From Niveispirillum cyanobacteriorum (GTDB lineage Bacteria; Pseudomonadota; Alphaproteobacteria; Azospirillales; Azospirillaceae): DNA of 64,000 nt. Shown here in pieces: positions 8,018 through 17,737 of this stretch; the stretch's first letter is position 1; the number at the start of each line of letters is the position of its first letter. A program made the position numbers and the translations under genes. Location: assembly GCF_002868735.1 (NCBI RefSeq), contig NZ_CP025611.1, forward strand, positions 3,304,501 to 3,368,500, written 5' to 3'. Under the pieces are notes generated by a model. The model saw only the letters and a list, made by a program, of their open reading frames with translations, was not told where the DNA came from and did no database searches.

Positions 8018-9829
8018 ATGACCCAAGGCAGATGGCAAAAATGGATGCTGATGGCGGCGGCTGCCCTGGCGGCGGTGCCCGTTCATGCCCAGGAGACGAA
8101 GTATGAGGTGGTGATCGAAGGCGTGGATGATCATCCGCATCTGTCGAAGCTGCTGAAAGAAGTCTCCAGCCTTGTCGCCCTGAAGGAAGACCCGCCGCCC
8201 TCGCCCATCGGCCTAGGCCGTCGGGCCGATGCCGATCTGGACCGGTTCCGCGCCGCCCTGCGATCCGAAGGTTTCTACGACGCCATTGTCGATGCGGAGA
8301 TCGACGTGGATGTGGTGCCCGCCAAGGTTCTGATCCGGGTGGAGGAAGGGGCGCGGTACAAGGTGACATCGGTTGCCATTGCCGGCCCGAACGAGCAACC
8401 CCTGCCCGATGGTGCGCCGGCCCCGGACGCGCTGGGCCTTGCCATCGGATCGGACGCGCGGGCACCGTCGGTGGTGGATGCCGAAGGCCGTATCCTGCCG
8501 CGCCTAGCGGAAAAGGGCTATGCCTATGCCCGCCTGCTGGATCGCAAGCTGATCGTGGACCATGCCAAGCAGGGCATGGATGTCACCTATGTCGTTGATC
8601 CCGGCCCGAAAGTGACGTTCGGCGATGTCAGCTTCAATGGCCTGGACGAGGTGTCGCAGCGCGCGGCCCGTCGCCGCCTGCCCTGGCGCGAGGGCGATGC
8701 CTATCATCCTGCCACCATGGAGGAGGGGCGTCAGGCCCTGGCCGATCTGGGTGTCTTCTCCTCCGTCCGGCTGCGGCTGGCCGATCAGCCGACGGGAGAC
8801 CAGAAGGCACCCGTCCTGGTCGATCTGGCCGAACGGGAAATGAACTATGTCGGCTTCGGTGCCGATTACGGGACCGAGGACGGGTTCGGGGCCAACGCCT
8901 ATTGGGGTGACCGCAACCTGATGGGCAATGCCGAAAAGCTGCGGGTCGATGCCTCGGTCGCTGGCATCTCCCGACGCGGCGAAACCAGTGCCAGCGATTT
9001 CGATTACCGTCTGGCCGGCACCTATCAGCAGCCGGATTTCCTGTCACGTCGCCAATCGCTGAACCTGTCGGCGGAAGCCTTGTCGGAACGGCCCGATGCC
9101 TATCGCCGGCAAGCACTGGTCCTGACGGGTGCGGTAGAGCGCAAGCTGGGCAAGGGGTTGAAGGCCAGCCTGGGCGTGACGGCGGAACAGTCCCGGATTG
9201 AGGAGAGCCTGCAAACCACGCGCAACACCCTGGTCGGTATTCCCGCCGCCATCACCTGGGACCGGTCCAACGATCTGTTGAACCCGACCAAGGGCTTCCG
9301 CCTGTCAGGGGCCGTGACCCCCTATCTGGCGGCCTTCGGGGACAGCAACAGCTTCACGGTGGCGCGGGTCGGCGGCAGCGCCTATTTCGATTTCAAGGAT
9401 GATGGCTGGTATGTGGGCGCGCTGCGCGGTGTTTATGGGGCCGTGATCGGCGGCGGGCTGCTGGATGTTCCCGCCGACAAGCGCTTCTTCGCGGGCGGTG
9501 GCGGCTCCATCCGTGGCTATGGCTATCAGGAGGTCGGGCCGCGCGACAGCAATGGGGAGCCGCTGGGCGGCGTCTCGCTGCTGGAGATGTCCGCCGAAAT
9601 GCGGGTGAAGGTGACGGAGGATATTGCCGTTGTGCCCTTCGTTGACGCTGGCAATGTCTATACGACCGAGTATCCCAAGCTGGGTCAGGGCCTGCGCTAT
9701 GCCGCCGGTATCGGTGGGCGTTACCACACCGTCATCGGCCCCATCCGTCTGGATGTGGCAGTGCCGTTGAACAAGCGCGACGGCGACAAGGCGTTCCAGT
9801 TCTACATCTCCATCGGCCAGGCCTTTTAA
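8018..9829 (+). CDS. tamA: Autotransporter assembly factor TamA (BamA superfamily)
   Basis: A 603-residue outer-membrane protein of the Omp85/TamA family that works with TamB to insert proteins and move lipids to the outer membrane. A signal peptide (MLMAAAALAAVPVHA-QE) is followed by POTRA-like repeats (about 30-270) and a C-terminal 16-strand barrel domain; the L6 signature appears as GGGGSIRGYGYQEVGP (a V/I-R-G-Y-type motif). The chain ends in aromatic Phe, as outer-membrane barrels do. The start at 8018 is chosen for its GGGGGAGG ribosome-binding site and correct signal peptide; an in-frame TTG at 7901 would bury the signal. Only 7 bases separate it from tamB. Confidence 0.92.
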   Translation: MTQGRWQKWMLMAAAALAAVPVHAQETKYEVVIEGVDDHPHLSKLLKEVSSLVALKEDPPPSPIGLGRRADADLDRFRAALRSEGFYDAIVDAEIDVDVVPAKVLIRVEEGARYKVTSVAIAGPNEQPLPDGAPAPDALGLAIGSDARAPSVVDAEGRILPRLAEKGYAYARLLDRKLIVDHAKQGMDVTYVVDPGPKVTFGDVSFNGLDEVSQRAARRRLPWREGDAYHPATMEEGRQALADLGVFSSVRLRLADQPTGDQKAPVLVDLAEREMNYVGFGADYGTEDGFGANAYWGDRNLMGNAEKLRVDASVAGISRRGETSASDFDYRLAGTYQQPDFLSRRQSLNLSAEALSERPDAYRRQALVLTGAVERKLGKGLKASLGVTAEQSRIEESLQTTRNTLVGIPAAITWDRSNDLLNPTKGFRLSGAVTPYLAAFGDSNSFTVARVGGSAYFDFKDDGWYVGALRGVYGAVIGGGLLDVPADKRFFAGGGGSIRGYGYQEVGPRDSNGEPLGGVSLLEMSAEMRVKVTEDIAVVPFVDAGNVYTTEYPKLGQGLRYAAGIGGRYHTVIGPIRLDVAVPLNKRDGDKAFQFYISIGQAF

Positions 9830-9836
9830 GGAGGGG

Positions 9837-12800
9837 ATGATGAGCGATTTCAACCGCCTTCGCCCCATCCTGATCTGGATCGCCACCGGTCTGGCCGGGC
9901 TGATCGGTCTGGTCGTTCTCATCGGCGTATCGGCGGGCATCTGGCTGTCCACCCCGTCGGGCCGTGATTTCGTGCTGTCAAAGGCCGGGGAGGCCGTGCC
10001 GGAACTGAAGGTGGAGGGGGTGGACGGGTCAATCTTCGACCTGCGTGCCGCCAGGATCACCATGTCTGATGCCAACGGTGTTTGGCTGACGGTGGAAGAC
10101 GCGCATCTAGGTTGGAACCCCTGGGCCCTGTTCTCCCGCACCTTATCGGTGGAGGATTTGTCGGCCAAGGCCGTGACGGTGGCACGTCAGCCGCTGCCCA
10201 AGCCGGATGAACCCAGTGACACGGGCGGGCTGCCGCGCCTGCCGGTTGCCGTCACGCTGTCGCGGCTGGCGGTGGAGCGGGTGACGCTGGGGCCGGACCT
10301 GCTGGATGGCAATCCGGCGGTGCTGACACTGGCCGGGCAGGGGCGGTTGCCGGCGGGTGAACTGGGCGGGTCGGGGTCGCTGGACATTAAGCGCATCGAT
10401 GACCGGCCCGGCACCTTGACCGTTGCCGGCGATTACCGCCCCGGCCGCCGCCTGACCCTGACGGCGGAAGCGCTGGAGCAGGGTAATGGGCTGATTGCCG
10501 AATTGCTGGACATTCCGGGCCGCCCGCCCGTGACCCTGACCTTGAAGGGCGACGGGCCGCTGACCGATTGGACGGGCACGGCCACGGCGAAGGCCGGCGA
10601 AGCCGCCGATGCCAGGGCGGAATTCAGGATCAGACCGTCGGGCAACAAGCTGACCTTCGGCCTTGACCTGTCGGGTAATGTGCAAGCCCTGCTGCCGCCC
10701 GATATCCGCCCGCTGGTCGGGCCGGACCTGCGCATCGGTGCTGGTGGTCTGATCGATCCGGGGGTGAAGCTGGCACTGGATGGTGTCGGCATCCAGACGG
10801 CGGTCGGCAAGCTGTCGGGCGGCGGTGCGTTCGATATCAAGACCCGCGCCATCAATGTCGGCGCCTGGGTGGAGGTGCCGGATGCGGCCATCCTGTCCCC
10901 CCTGCTGGGGCCGGCGGGAATGAAGGCGGCGCGCGGCAGCATCACCCTGACCGGTACGCCCGAGGCACCGGAACTGGCCACGGATCTGACGCTGGACACG
11001 GTCGGCCTGCCTGACCTGACGCTGAACAGTCTGGGCGTGAAGCTGTCGGCCAAGGGATTGGAGAAGACAGCGGTCATCGCGGCCCTGCATCTGGACGGCG
11101 CGTCAGGGGCGCTATCGGCCCTGACGGGACGCACATCCGATCTGGCCGCGGAACTGACCGTGACCCGCGCCGAGGGTGGGATCGACATTGCCAAGGCCGG
11201 CTTCATCGGCACGGCGCTGTCGGCCACCGCCAGCGGATCGCTGACCGGCTGGGGCCGGGATGGCGAACTGGCCCTGACCTTGTCGGCCAAGGATCTCGCA
11301 CCGCTGTCCGGGGTGGCGGGGCGCACACTGGCAGGCTCCCTGGCCGTGGACGGCAAACTGCGGCGCGCGGACGGAAAGACGGCGGTGACGCTGCAGGGCG
11401 AGGGCAAGGAGCTGGCGGCGGGCATCGCCATCCTGGACCCGCTTCTATCGGGCCGGACGGAGATTTTCGCCGACCTGGAAGCGGTGGGGGAGGAGATGGC
11501 GCTGCGTCGCCTGTCCCTGACCAACCCGCAGGTGAAGATTGGCGGGGAGGGGCGGTATGGGCCGAAGGGCATCAATGCCGACGCGGTGCTGGAGGTGGCG
11601 GACCTGTCGCCCCTGTCCCCGGCGCTGGGCGTGGCCATCGCGGGCGGTGTCACGGCCCGGCTGAAAAGCCCAGGCGCCGATACCATGACGCTGGAGGTGG
11701 TGGCTGACGGGCTGACCCTGGATGGTTTGCGGCTGGTGGATACGCGGCTGGACGCGCGGCTGTCGGGCCTGCCCAAGGCGGCGAAGGGCCGGATTGATCT
11801 GGCCAGCAGCCTGAATGGGCAGCGCATCGCGCTGGGCAGCGACCTGTCGCAGGCGGGGTCTACCCTGTCGTTGGCCGGGATCGAGGCCGTAATCGGCCTG
11901 AACCGGTTCGATGGCGACCTGTCGCTGGATACCGGCACGGGGCTGGCGGCGGGTCGCCTGACCGGCACCGTGCCCGACCTGGGCATCCTGGCTTTCATCG
12001 CGGGGGATGAGGTCTGGGGCAATGGCACCGTCAATATCGCGCTCAGCCATGACAAGGGCCGGCAGTTCGCGGATGTGAAGGCCGATTTCAAGGAAATCTG
12101 GCGCCGCTGGCACGGGCAGAAGGTGGCGACCATCGCCTTGTCCGCGCGTCTGGATGGCGCCGACAAGGTGCCCAGCGTCGATGCGGGCTTTACCGTTACC
12201 GGTGTCGATGCCGGGACCCTGGATTTGGACAAGGTCACGGGTTCGGCGCGCGGACCGCTGTCGGCTACTTCCCTTGCCTTCGACCTGTCGGGCAAGCGTG
12301 GGTCCGCACCGGTGCGCCTGTCCATCGCGGGGCAACTGGCGACGGGGGCCAAGGACGGGATCAATCGGGTGGGGCTGGGTACCCTGTCGGGGGCCTATGG
12401 CGATACGGAATTCCGGCTGGCCAACCCTGCCACCCTTTCCCTTGGTGAGGGCGTGGTGGGGGTGCAGGGATTCGTCCTGCTGGCGGGTGACGCGCGGGTG
12501 GAGGTGACGGCGGACCTGTCGCCCAAGGCGCTGGGCGGACGCGTGTCGCTGACCAAGCTGCCGCTCAACTGGGTGCGCCTGATTGATCCGACCCTGACGC
12601 TGTATGGCCATCTGGATGGCACGGCCAGCCTGTCAGGTACCGTGGCCGATCCCAAGGGTGTGCTGTCGCTGAAACTGTCGGAATTCGCACTGGCGCCGCA
12701 GGTCCTGAAAGGTCCCTCACCGCTGGGCGCCACCCTGACCGCCGATTGGCAGAAAGGGCGTGTGGCGCTGAATGCCAGGATCGACAGCGCAGGATCGGGC

Positions 12801-14198
12801 GTTGGCTTGTCGGCGCGGGCCGACCTGCCGCTGGAAATGCGCGGATCGGCCACCAGCATTGCCGTGCCCAGCGACAAGCCGGTTAGCGGCCGGCTGGAGG
12901 GTAATGTCGCGCTGCGCCGGTTGAACGATCTGCTGGCGACGACGGGTGACAGGCTGGGCGGGCAGATGGTGCTGGACCTGACCCTGGGCGGCACCCTGGC
13001 CGACCGGCAGCTGACGGGCAGTGTCACGCTGAACAATGCCCGTTATGAGAATCAGCGCTGGGGCACACAGATCACCGATATCGAGGCAGTGTTGAAGGGC
13101 GATCCTGAAGGGCTGGTGATCGACCGGTTCGAGGGCAAGACGTCGGGCGGCGGCACGGTTTCAGTTGCGGGCAGCTTTGGCTTCCGCCCCGAGCGTGGCG
13201 ACCGGCAGATTGACCTGCGCCTGACCGCGAAGAAGGCGAAGCTGGCCGGGATCGACATGGTGGAGGCGGTCGCCGGTGCCGATATCACCGTCACCGGCAG
13301 GCCGACGCAGATGATGATCGCGGGCCGGGTGGATGTGGCCAATGCCCATATCCGCATCCCGGACAAGCTGCCGCCCACGGTGGTGGAGGTGAAGGTGGTG
13401 GAGATCAATCACCCCCGCCGCATTGCCCCGCCCGGCGCCGTGAGCAGCGCCAATGTCAAGGCGGAGGGAACGCCGCCGCCCGCCCTGATCATCGGCCTGA
13501 ATATCGATGTGGAGGCGCCCAACCAGATCTATGTCGCAGGCCGTGGGCTGGACGCGGAACTGAAAGCGTCGCTGAAACTGCGCGGCACGGCGGATCTGCC
13601 GCTGCTGTCGGGGGAGGTGTCGCTGGTCAAGGGTGAGATGGGGCTGTTGGGCCAGACCTTCACCCTGTCGCGGGCCAACGTCACCTTTCTGGGCGACGGT
13701 ACCTTCGACCCCTCGCTGGATGTGGAGGCGCGTACGCAACGCGGCGACCTGACAGCCATCGTCGCCGTCACGGGCCGCCCGTCGAAGCCGACGGTGAAAC
13801 TGTCGTCGCAGCCGCCCTACCCGGAAGACGAGGTGCTGGCCCGGCTGCTGTTCAACCGCGGGGCGGGGCAGTTGTCGGCGCTGGAGGCGGTGCAACTGGC
13901 CCAGTCGGCAGCGCAATTGTCGGGCTTGTTCGGCGGTGGGCCAGGCTTTGTCGACAATGTGAAACGTTCCCTGGGCGTGGACCGGTTGGAGTTCCGGGGC
14001 AGCGAGGATGGTACTGGGGCCGGCACAGTCGCCGCAGGCCGCTATATCGGCGATAACATCTATGTCGGGGTGGAGCAGGAGCTGGGCACCGGGCAGAGCA
14101 AGGCGACTGTGGAATATGGCATCACCGACCATATCAAGGCGCGTGGCGAGGTCGGGACCGAAAGCAAGGTCGGCGTGCAGTTCCAATGGGATTATTGA
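9837..14198 (+). CDS. tamB: Translocation and assembly module protein TamB
   Basis: A 1453-residue protein anchored in the inner membrane by one N-terminal helix (about residues 10-37) and otherwise a long periplasmic beta-taco built of repetitive beta strands. The conserved DUF490 domain is at the C-terminus (roughly 1100-1453), with GDLTAIVAVTGRPSKPTVKLSS and a final strand ending VQFQWDY. Proteins of this AsmA-like family bridge the periplasm and are proposed to carry phospholipids or support outer-membrane protein assembly with TamA. The start has AGGAGGGG upstream; a second ATG follows directly. The operon tamA-tamB is the usual arrangement. The internal composition is strongly Leu/Gly/Asp rich and repetitive. 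Confidence 0.95.
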   Translation: MMSDFNRLRPILIWIATGLAGLIGLVVLIGVSAGIWLSTPSGRDFVLSKAGEAVPELKVEGVDGSIFDLRAARITMSDANGVWLTVEDAHLGWNPWALFSRTLSVEDLSAKAVTVARQPLPKPDEPSDTGGLPRLPVAVTLSRLAVERVTLGPDLLDGNPAVLTLAGQGRLPAGELGGSGSLDIKRIDDRPGTLTVAGDYRPGRRLTLTAEALEQGNGLIAELLDIPGRPPVTLTLKGDGPLTDWTGTATAKAGEAADARAEFRIRPSGNKLTFGLDLSGNVQALLPPDIRPLVGPDLRIGAGGLIDPGVKLALDGVGIQTAVGKLSGGGAFDIKTRAINVGAWVEVPDAAILSPLLGPAGMKAARGSITLTGTPEAPELATDLTLDTVGLPDLTLNSLGVKLSAKGLEKTAVIAALHLDGASGALSALTGRTSDLAAELTVTRAEGGIDIAKAGFIGTALSATASGSLTGWGRDGELALTLSAKDLAPLSGVAGRTLAGSLAVDGKLRRADGKTAVTLQGEGKELAAGIAILDPLLSGRTEIFADLEAVGEEMALRRLSLTNPQVKIGGEGRYGPKGINADAVLEVADLSPLSPALGVAIAGGVTARLKSPGADTMTLEVVADGLTLDGLRLVDTRLDARLSGLPKAAKGRIDLASSLNGQRIALGSDLSQAGSTLSLAGIEAVIGLNRFDGDLSLDTGTGLAAGRLTGTVPDLGILAFIAGDEVWGNGTVNIALSHDKGRQFADVKADFKEIWRRWHGQKVATIALSARLDGADKVPSVDAGFTVTGVDAGTLDLDKVTGSARGPLSATSLAFDLSGKRGSAPVRLSIAGQLATGAKDGINRVGLGTLSGAYGDTEFRLANPATLSLGEGVVGVQGFVLLAGDARVEVTADLSPKALGGRVSLTKLPLNWVRLIDPTLTLYGHLDGTASLSGTVADPKGVLSLKLSEFALAPQVLKGPSPLGATLTADWQKGRVALNARIDSAGSGVGLSARADLPLEMRGSATSIAVPSDKPVSGRLEGNVALRRLNDLLATTGDRLGGQMVLDLTLGGTLADRQLTGSVTLNNARYENQRWGTQITDIEAVLKGDPEGLVIDRFEGKTSGGGTVSVAGSFGFRPERGDRQIDLRLTAKKAKLAGIDMVEAVAGADITVTGRPTQMMIAGRVDVANAHIRIPDKLPPTVVEVKVVEINHPRRIAPPGAVSSANVKAEGTPPPALIIGLNIDVEAPNQIYVAGRGLDAELKASLKLRGTADLPLLSGEVSLVKGEMGLLGQTFTLSRANVTFLGDGTFDPSLDVEARTQRGDLTAIVAVTGRPSKPTVKLSSQPPYPEDEVLARLLFNRGAGQLSALEAVQLAQSAAQLSGLFGGGPGFVDNVKRSLGVDRLEFRGSEDGTGAGTVAAGRYIGDNIYVGVEQELGTGQSKATVEYGITDHIKARGEVGTESKVGVQFQWDY

Positions 14199-14265
14199 GG
14201 GGGGTGACAGGCGGCCCACCGCACCCCCAGAATGCCGCCGGATGTGATCAAGGTGGCGGACGCCC

Positions 14266-15444
14266 ATGGCCGACAGGCTTTCTTACTTCATTGACGCGGT
14301 GCGCGCCGGCCAGCCCCTGCGCCTGAACGGTGGCGGCAGCAAACCGGGCCTGGGCCATATAGTCACAGGCACGGCCCTGTCGCTGTCGGAACTGTCCCAG
14401 ATTGTTTCCTATGAACCCGCCGAACTGATCCTGGTGGCCGAACCGGGTGTGCCGATGGTGGAGTTGCGGGCGCTGCTGTCAGCCAAGGGTCAGGCCCTGG
14501 CGTTTGAGCCGCCGGACCTGGGGCCGCTTTATGGCCGTCCTGCCGGCACGGATACGCTGGGCGGGGTGGTGGCGACCGGCCTGTCGGGGCCGGGACGGGT
14601 GAAGGCCGGGGCCGTGCGCGACCATGTGCTGGGCCTGACAGCCATTGCCGGCGACGGGCGTATCTTCCGGTCGGGCGGCAAGGTGGTGAAGAATGTCACG
14701 GGCTTTGACCTGCCCAAGCTGCTGACCGGGGCGCATGGTACGCTGGGCGTCATGACGGAAATTGTGGTCAAGGTGCTGCCGGCCCCGCCCGTGTCGAAAA
14801 CCCTGGTGCTGGCGGGGATGGAGGATGCCGACGCCATCCGCGCCATGGCAGATGCGTTGGGGTCAGCGGCGGAGGTGGGGGCGGCGGCCTTCACGCCTGC
14901 CTATCTGCCGCTGGATGGGTTGCTGCCTGACCGCACACCCTGTGTGCTGCTGCGGCTGGATGGGGTTTCGGTGTCGGTGGCGGAACGGCTGGCAGCACTT
15001 GAACGGTTGCTGGAGGGGCGGGCGGCCATGGCGGTGCTGGATGGGGACGATTCGGCGGCGCTGTGGGCGTGCCTGCGCGATGCGATGCCGCTGGCCGAAC
15101 GACCCGACCTGGACGTCTGGCGTCTGTCGGTGCCACCCATTGCGGGGATGGGGGTGCTGTCCGCCATCCGCGCGGCGGTCCCGCGTGCGCTGGGCTGGCT
15201 GGATTGGGGCGGGGGCCTGATCTGGGTCGGGCTGCCGCGTGGGATGGCGGATGCGGGGGCGGGTGTCGTGCGCGGCGCGCTGGGTGGCGACGGGCATGCG
15301 ACACTGATGCGGGCACCCGACGCGGTGAAGACGGTGGTGCCGGTGTTTCAGCCGCTGCCCGGCCCGCTGGCCGCCCTGACGGCCCGAGTGAAGGCGCAGT
15401 TCGATCCGGCAGGCATCCTCAATCCCGGCCTGATGGGGGTGTGA
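14266..15444 (+). CDS. glcE: Glycolate oxidase subunit GlcE
   Basis: A 392-residue FAD-binding subunit of glycolate oxidase, which oxidises glycolate to glyoxylate. The FAD_binding_4 fold is marked by LRLNGGGSKPGLG near the start, GRPAGTDTLGGVVATGLSGP (about 89-108), and FRSGGKVVKNVTGFDLPKLL (about 126-145), typical of GlcE. It is shorter than GlcD, as expected. The next gene, glcF, starts on the last base of its stop codon (TGATG), so the two are co-translated. No glcD is present between tamB and glcE, so the catalytic flavoprotein subunit must be encoded elsewhere. Confidence 0.93.
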   Translation: MADRLSYFIDAVRAGQPLRLNGGGSKPGLGHIVTGTALSLSELSQIVSYEPAELILVAEPGVPMVELRALLSAKGQALAFEPPDLGPLYGRPAGTDTLGGVVATGLSGPGRVKAGAVRDHVLGLTAIAGDGRIFRSGGKVVKNVTGFDLPKLLTGAHGTLGVMTEIVVKVLPAPPVSKTLVLAGMEDADAIRAMADALGSAAEVGAAAFTPAYLPLDGLLPDRTPCVLLRLDGVSVSVAERLAALERLLEGRAAMAVLDGDDSAALWACLRDAMPLAERPDLDVWRLSVPPIAGMGVLSAIRAAVPRALGWLDWGGGLIWVGLPRGMADAGAGVVRGALGGDGHATLMRAPDAVKTVVPVFQPLPGPLAALTARVKAQFDPAGILNPGLMGV

Positions 15445-16745
15445 TGCAGACCCATTTCACCCTGGCGCAACTGGCCGACAGCGGAACCGCAGAGGCGGAG
15501 AAGATCCTGCGAACCTGTGTCCATTGCGGGTTCTGTACGGCCACCTGCCCCACCTACCGCCTGACGGGGGACGAGCGCGACAGCCCGCGCGGGCGCATCT
15601 ATCTGATCAAGGATATGCTGGAAAGCGGTCGGGATGCGGGGCCGGTGGAAACCCATCATATCGACCGCTGCCTGTCATGCCTGTCCTGTATGACCACCTG
15701 TCCGTCGGGCGTACATTACATGCATCTGGTCGATCATGCCCGCGCCCATATCGAGCGGACGGGTAAGCGGTCGGTCAAGATACGGCTGACCCGGGCGGCG
15801 TTGGCGCTGATGCTGCCGCAAGCAGGGCGGTTCCGGGCGGCCATGGGGCTGGCAAAGCTGGCCCGGCCCTTCCGCGCCCTGCTGCCGCCCGACCTGCGCG
15901 GCATGCTGGACCTGGCACCCGACCGGGTGCATCCGCGCAGCGCGCAAGAGGGGCCGGCGACATTTCCGGCGCAAGGCGCGCGGCGGATGCGGGTGGCGCT
16001 GCTGCCGGGCTGTGTACAGCCGGCGCTGAACCCCGCCATCAATGATGCGGCCATCCGGTTGCTGACCCGGCTGGGGGCAGAATTGGTGGTGGCGAAGGGG
16101 GTGGGCTGCTGCGGCGCCCTGACCCACCATATGGGCCGCGATGGGCACGGCTTCGCGACGGCCAATATCCGCGCCTGGATGGCGGAGGTGGAGGGCGATG
16201 GCCTGGACGCCATCATCGTCACGGCCAGCGGCTGCGGCACGACCGTTAAGGATTATGGCTATATGTTCCGCGACGATCCCGTGCTGGCCGGGCCGGCGGC
16301 GACCGTATCGGCGCTGGCGCGGGATGTGACGGAGGTGCTGGTGTCGCTGGGACTGCCGGAGGACGTGGCGGCACCCCGGCCTCTGCGCGTGGCATACCAC
16401 GCTGCCTGTTCGCTTCAGCATGGGCAGAAAGTGAAGGACCCGCCGCGCGACCTGCTGCGCCGCGCGGGGTTTACCGTGCTGGACGTGCCGGACGGACACC
16501 TATGCTGCGGGTCCGCGGGGACCTACAACCTGTTGCAGCCGGAACTGGCGGGGCAGTTGCGCGATGCCAAGGTGGCGGCGATTGAGGGGACGCGGCCCGA
16601 CGTGATCGCCGCCGGCAATATCGGCTGCATGACGCAGATCGGGTCCGGCACGGCCTTGCCAATCGTCCATACGGTGCAGTTGCTGGATTGGGCCACAGGC
16701 GGGCCGGCACCGGATGGTTTGCCCGCGCATACAAAAGCCCCGTGA
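15444..16745 (+). CDS. glcF: Glycolate oxidase iron-sulfur subunit GlcF
   Basis: A 433-residue iron-sulfur subunit. Two 4Fe-4S ferredoxin motifs are intact: CVHCGFCTATCP (about 24-35) and CLSCLSCMTTCP (about 75-86). Two CCG domains follow: GVGCCGALTHH and, near the end, HAACSLQHGQK with CCGSAGTYN. It passes electrons from the GlcD/E flavins toward the quinone pool. The start ATG at 15444 overlaps the glcE stop by one base; an in-frame start further upstream (15063) would run through glcE and is rejected. The stop codon lies inside a bidirectional terminator hairpin shared with suhB. Confidence 0.94.
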   Translation: MQTHFTLAQLADSGTAEAEKILRTCVHCGFCTATCPTYRLTGDERDSPRGRIYLIKDMLESGRDAGPVETHHIDRCLSCLSCMTTCPSGVHYMHLVDHARAHIERTGKRSVKIRLTRAALALMLPQAGRFRAAMGLAKLARPFRALLPPDLRGMLDLAPDRVHPRSAQEGPATFPAQGARRMRVALLPGCVQPALNPAINDAAIRLLTRLGAELVVAKGVGCCGALTHHMGRDGHGFATANIRAWMAEVEGDGLDAIIVTASGCGTTVKDYGYMFRDDPVLAGPAATVSALARDVTEVLVSLGLPEDVAAPRPLRVAYHAACSLQHGQKVKDPPRDLLRRAGFTVLDVPDGHLCCGSAGTYNLLQPELAGQLRDAKVAAIEGTRPDVIAAGNIGCMTQIGSGTALPIVHTVQLLDWATGGPAPDGLPAHTKAP

Positions 16746-16769
16746 ATGCCGTGCATCCACGGGGCTTTT
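16733..16769. terminator. Bidirectional terminator between glcF and suhB
   Basis: A perfect 12-bp stem (AAAAGCCCCGTG / CACGGGGCTTTT) with a 13-base loop. A-rich and T-rich flanks make it usable on both strands. It serves the convergent glcF and suhB genes, and the glcF stop codon lies within the left arm and loop. Confidence 0.88.
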
Positions 16770-16785
16770 GAGGGATAGGCTTGTG

Positions 16786-17616
16786 TCAGGCCTTCGGCTT
16801 TTCCGCCGGGGCCACCTTGGGCTTGCCAGCGTTGCGCAGGACGACGGCCAGATGGGAATGCAGGTTGGCATTGGCGGCCAGGATGGAACCGCTAGCCAGC
16901 GGGCTCTTGCCGGGGCCGATCTCGCTGACGAAACCACCGGCTTCGGTGACCAGCAGCAGGCCGGCGGCCATGTCCCAGGGCTTCAGGTCGGCTTCGAAGA
17001 AACCATCAAAGCGACCAGCGGCGGTATAGGCGAGGTCGAGCGAGGCCGCACCCCAGCGGCGGATACCCGCCACCTGGCCCATCAGGGCCTCCAACTGCTG
17101 CAAGAACACGGGCGCATTGCCATGGCCGCGGAAGGGGATGCCCGTGGCGATCAGGCTGTCGGCCAACTGACGACGCGAGGACACGCGCAGGCGGGTATGG
17201 TTGAGGAAGGCGCCCGCACCCTTTTCGGCCCAGAACATTTCGTCATGCACGGGTTCGTAGACGACGCCGGCAATGATCTCGCCCTCACGCTCCAGCGCGA
17301 TGGAGATGGCCCAGTGCGGCAGGCCGTGCAGGAAGTTGGTTGTGCCGTCCAGTGGATCGACGATGAAACGGTGGGAGGCGTCCTTGCCCTTGATCTCACC
17401 GGTTTCTTCCAGCAGCAGGCCGAAATCGGGCCGCGCCTTCTGCAACTCCTCACGCACAATGCGCTCCGCCTTCTGGTCGGCGGCGGACACGAAGTCGGAC
17501 GGACCCTTGCGGGACACCTGCAAATGCTCGACCTCGCCGAAATCGCGCAGGATGGCCTTGCCGGCCTTCTCGGCCGCACGGGTCATGACGTTCAGGATGG
17601 CCGAACGGGCTGCCAT
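16786..17616 (-). CDS. suhB: Inositol-1-monophosphatase family protein SuhB
   Basis: A 276-residue lithium-sensitive, Mg2+-dependent phosphatase of the inositol monophosphatase family. Metal and substrate motifs are complete: FVSAADQKAE, LLLEETGEIKG (Glu ligand), the signature FIVDPLDGTTNFLHGLPHW (about 83-101) and the C-terminal KPWDMAAGLLLVTEAGG. SuhB homologues also act in ribosomal-RNA transcription antitermination in enterobacteria; that role is not visible here. The ATG at 17616 has GGAG 9 bases upstream; a GTG at 17631 is possible but less likely. It lies downstream of efp on the same strand, separated by a terminator. Confidence 0.93.
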   Translation of the reverse strand: MAARSAILNVMTRAAEKAGKAILRDFGEVEHLQVSRKGPSDFVSAADQKAERIVREELQKARPDFGLLLEETGEIKGKDASHRFIVDPLDGTTNFLHGLPHWAISIALEREGEIIAGVVYEPVHDEMFWAEKGAGAFLNHTRLRVSSRRQLADSLIATGIPFRGHGNAPVFLQQLEALMGQVAGIRRWGAASLDLAYTAAGRFDGFFEADLKPWDMAAGLLLVTEAGGFVSEIGPGKSPLASGSILAANANLHSHLAVVLRNAGKPKVAPAEKPKA

Positions 17617-17669
17617 GGTCGAACACTCCACAATGACGAAGAAACTGCGGGATCAATTCCCGCCTATTA

Positions 17670-17706
17670 AAAGCGAAACGCCCGCGCGTTGAAACCCGCG
17701 CGGGCG
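17670..17706 (-). terminator. Intrinsic terminator after efp
   Basis: A 10-bp perfect GC stem (CGCCCGCGCG / CGCGCGGGCG at 17679-17706) followed on the minus strand by TTTCGCTTTTAA. It lies 31 bases after the efp stop and separates efp from suhB. Confidence 0.8.
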
Positions 17707-17737
17707 TCCCAATGAAAGCGGAAGGCCGCAGGACTAA

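Noticed and set aside
10433-12364. Very long open frame on the minus strand (643 codons) inside tamB
   Set aside because: It lies fully antisense to tamB, is dominated by Ser, Arg, Pro and Ala, and shows no domain. It is a codon-bias shadow in GC-rich DNA.
15063-15443. N-terminal extension of glcF
   Set aside because: The frame is open through the end of glcE, but the extra residues are Gly/Arg-rich shadow; GlcF homology starts at 15444 with overlap to the glcE stop.
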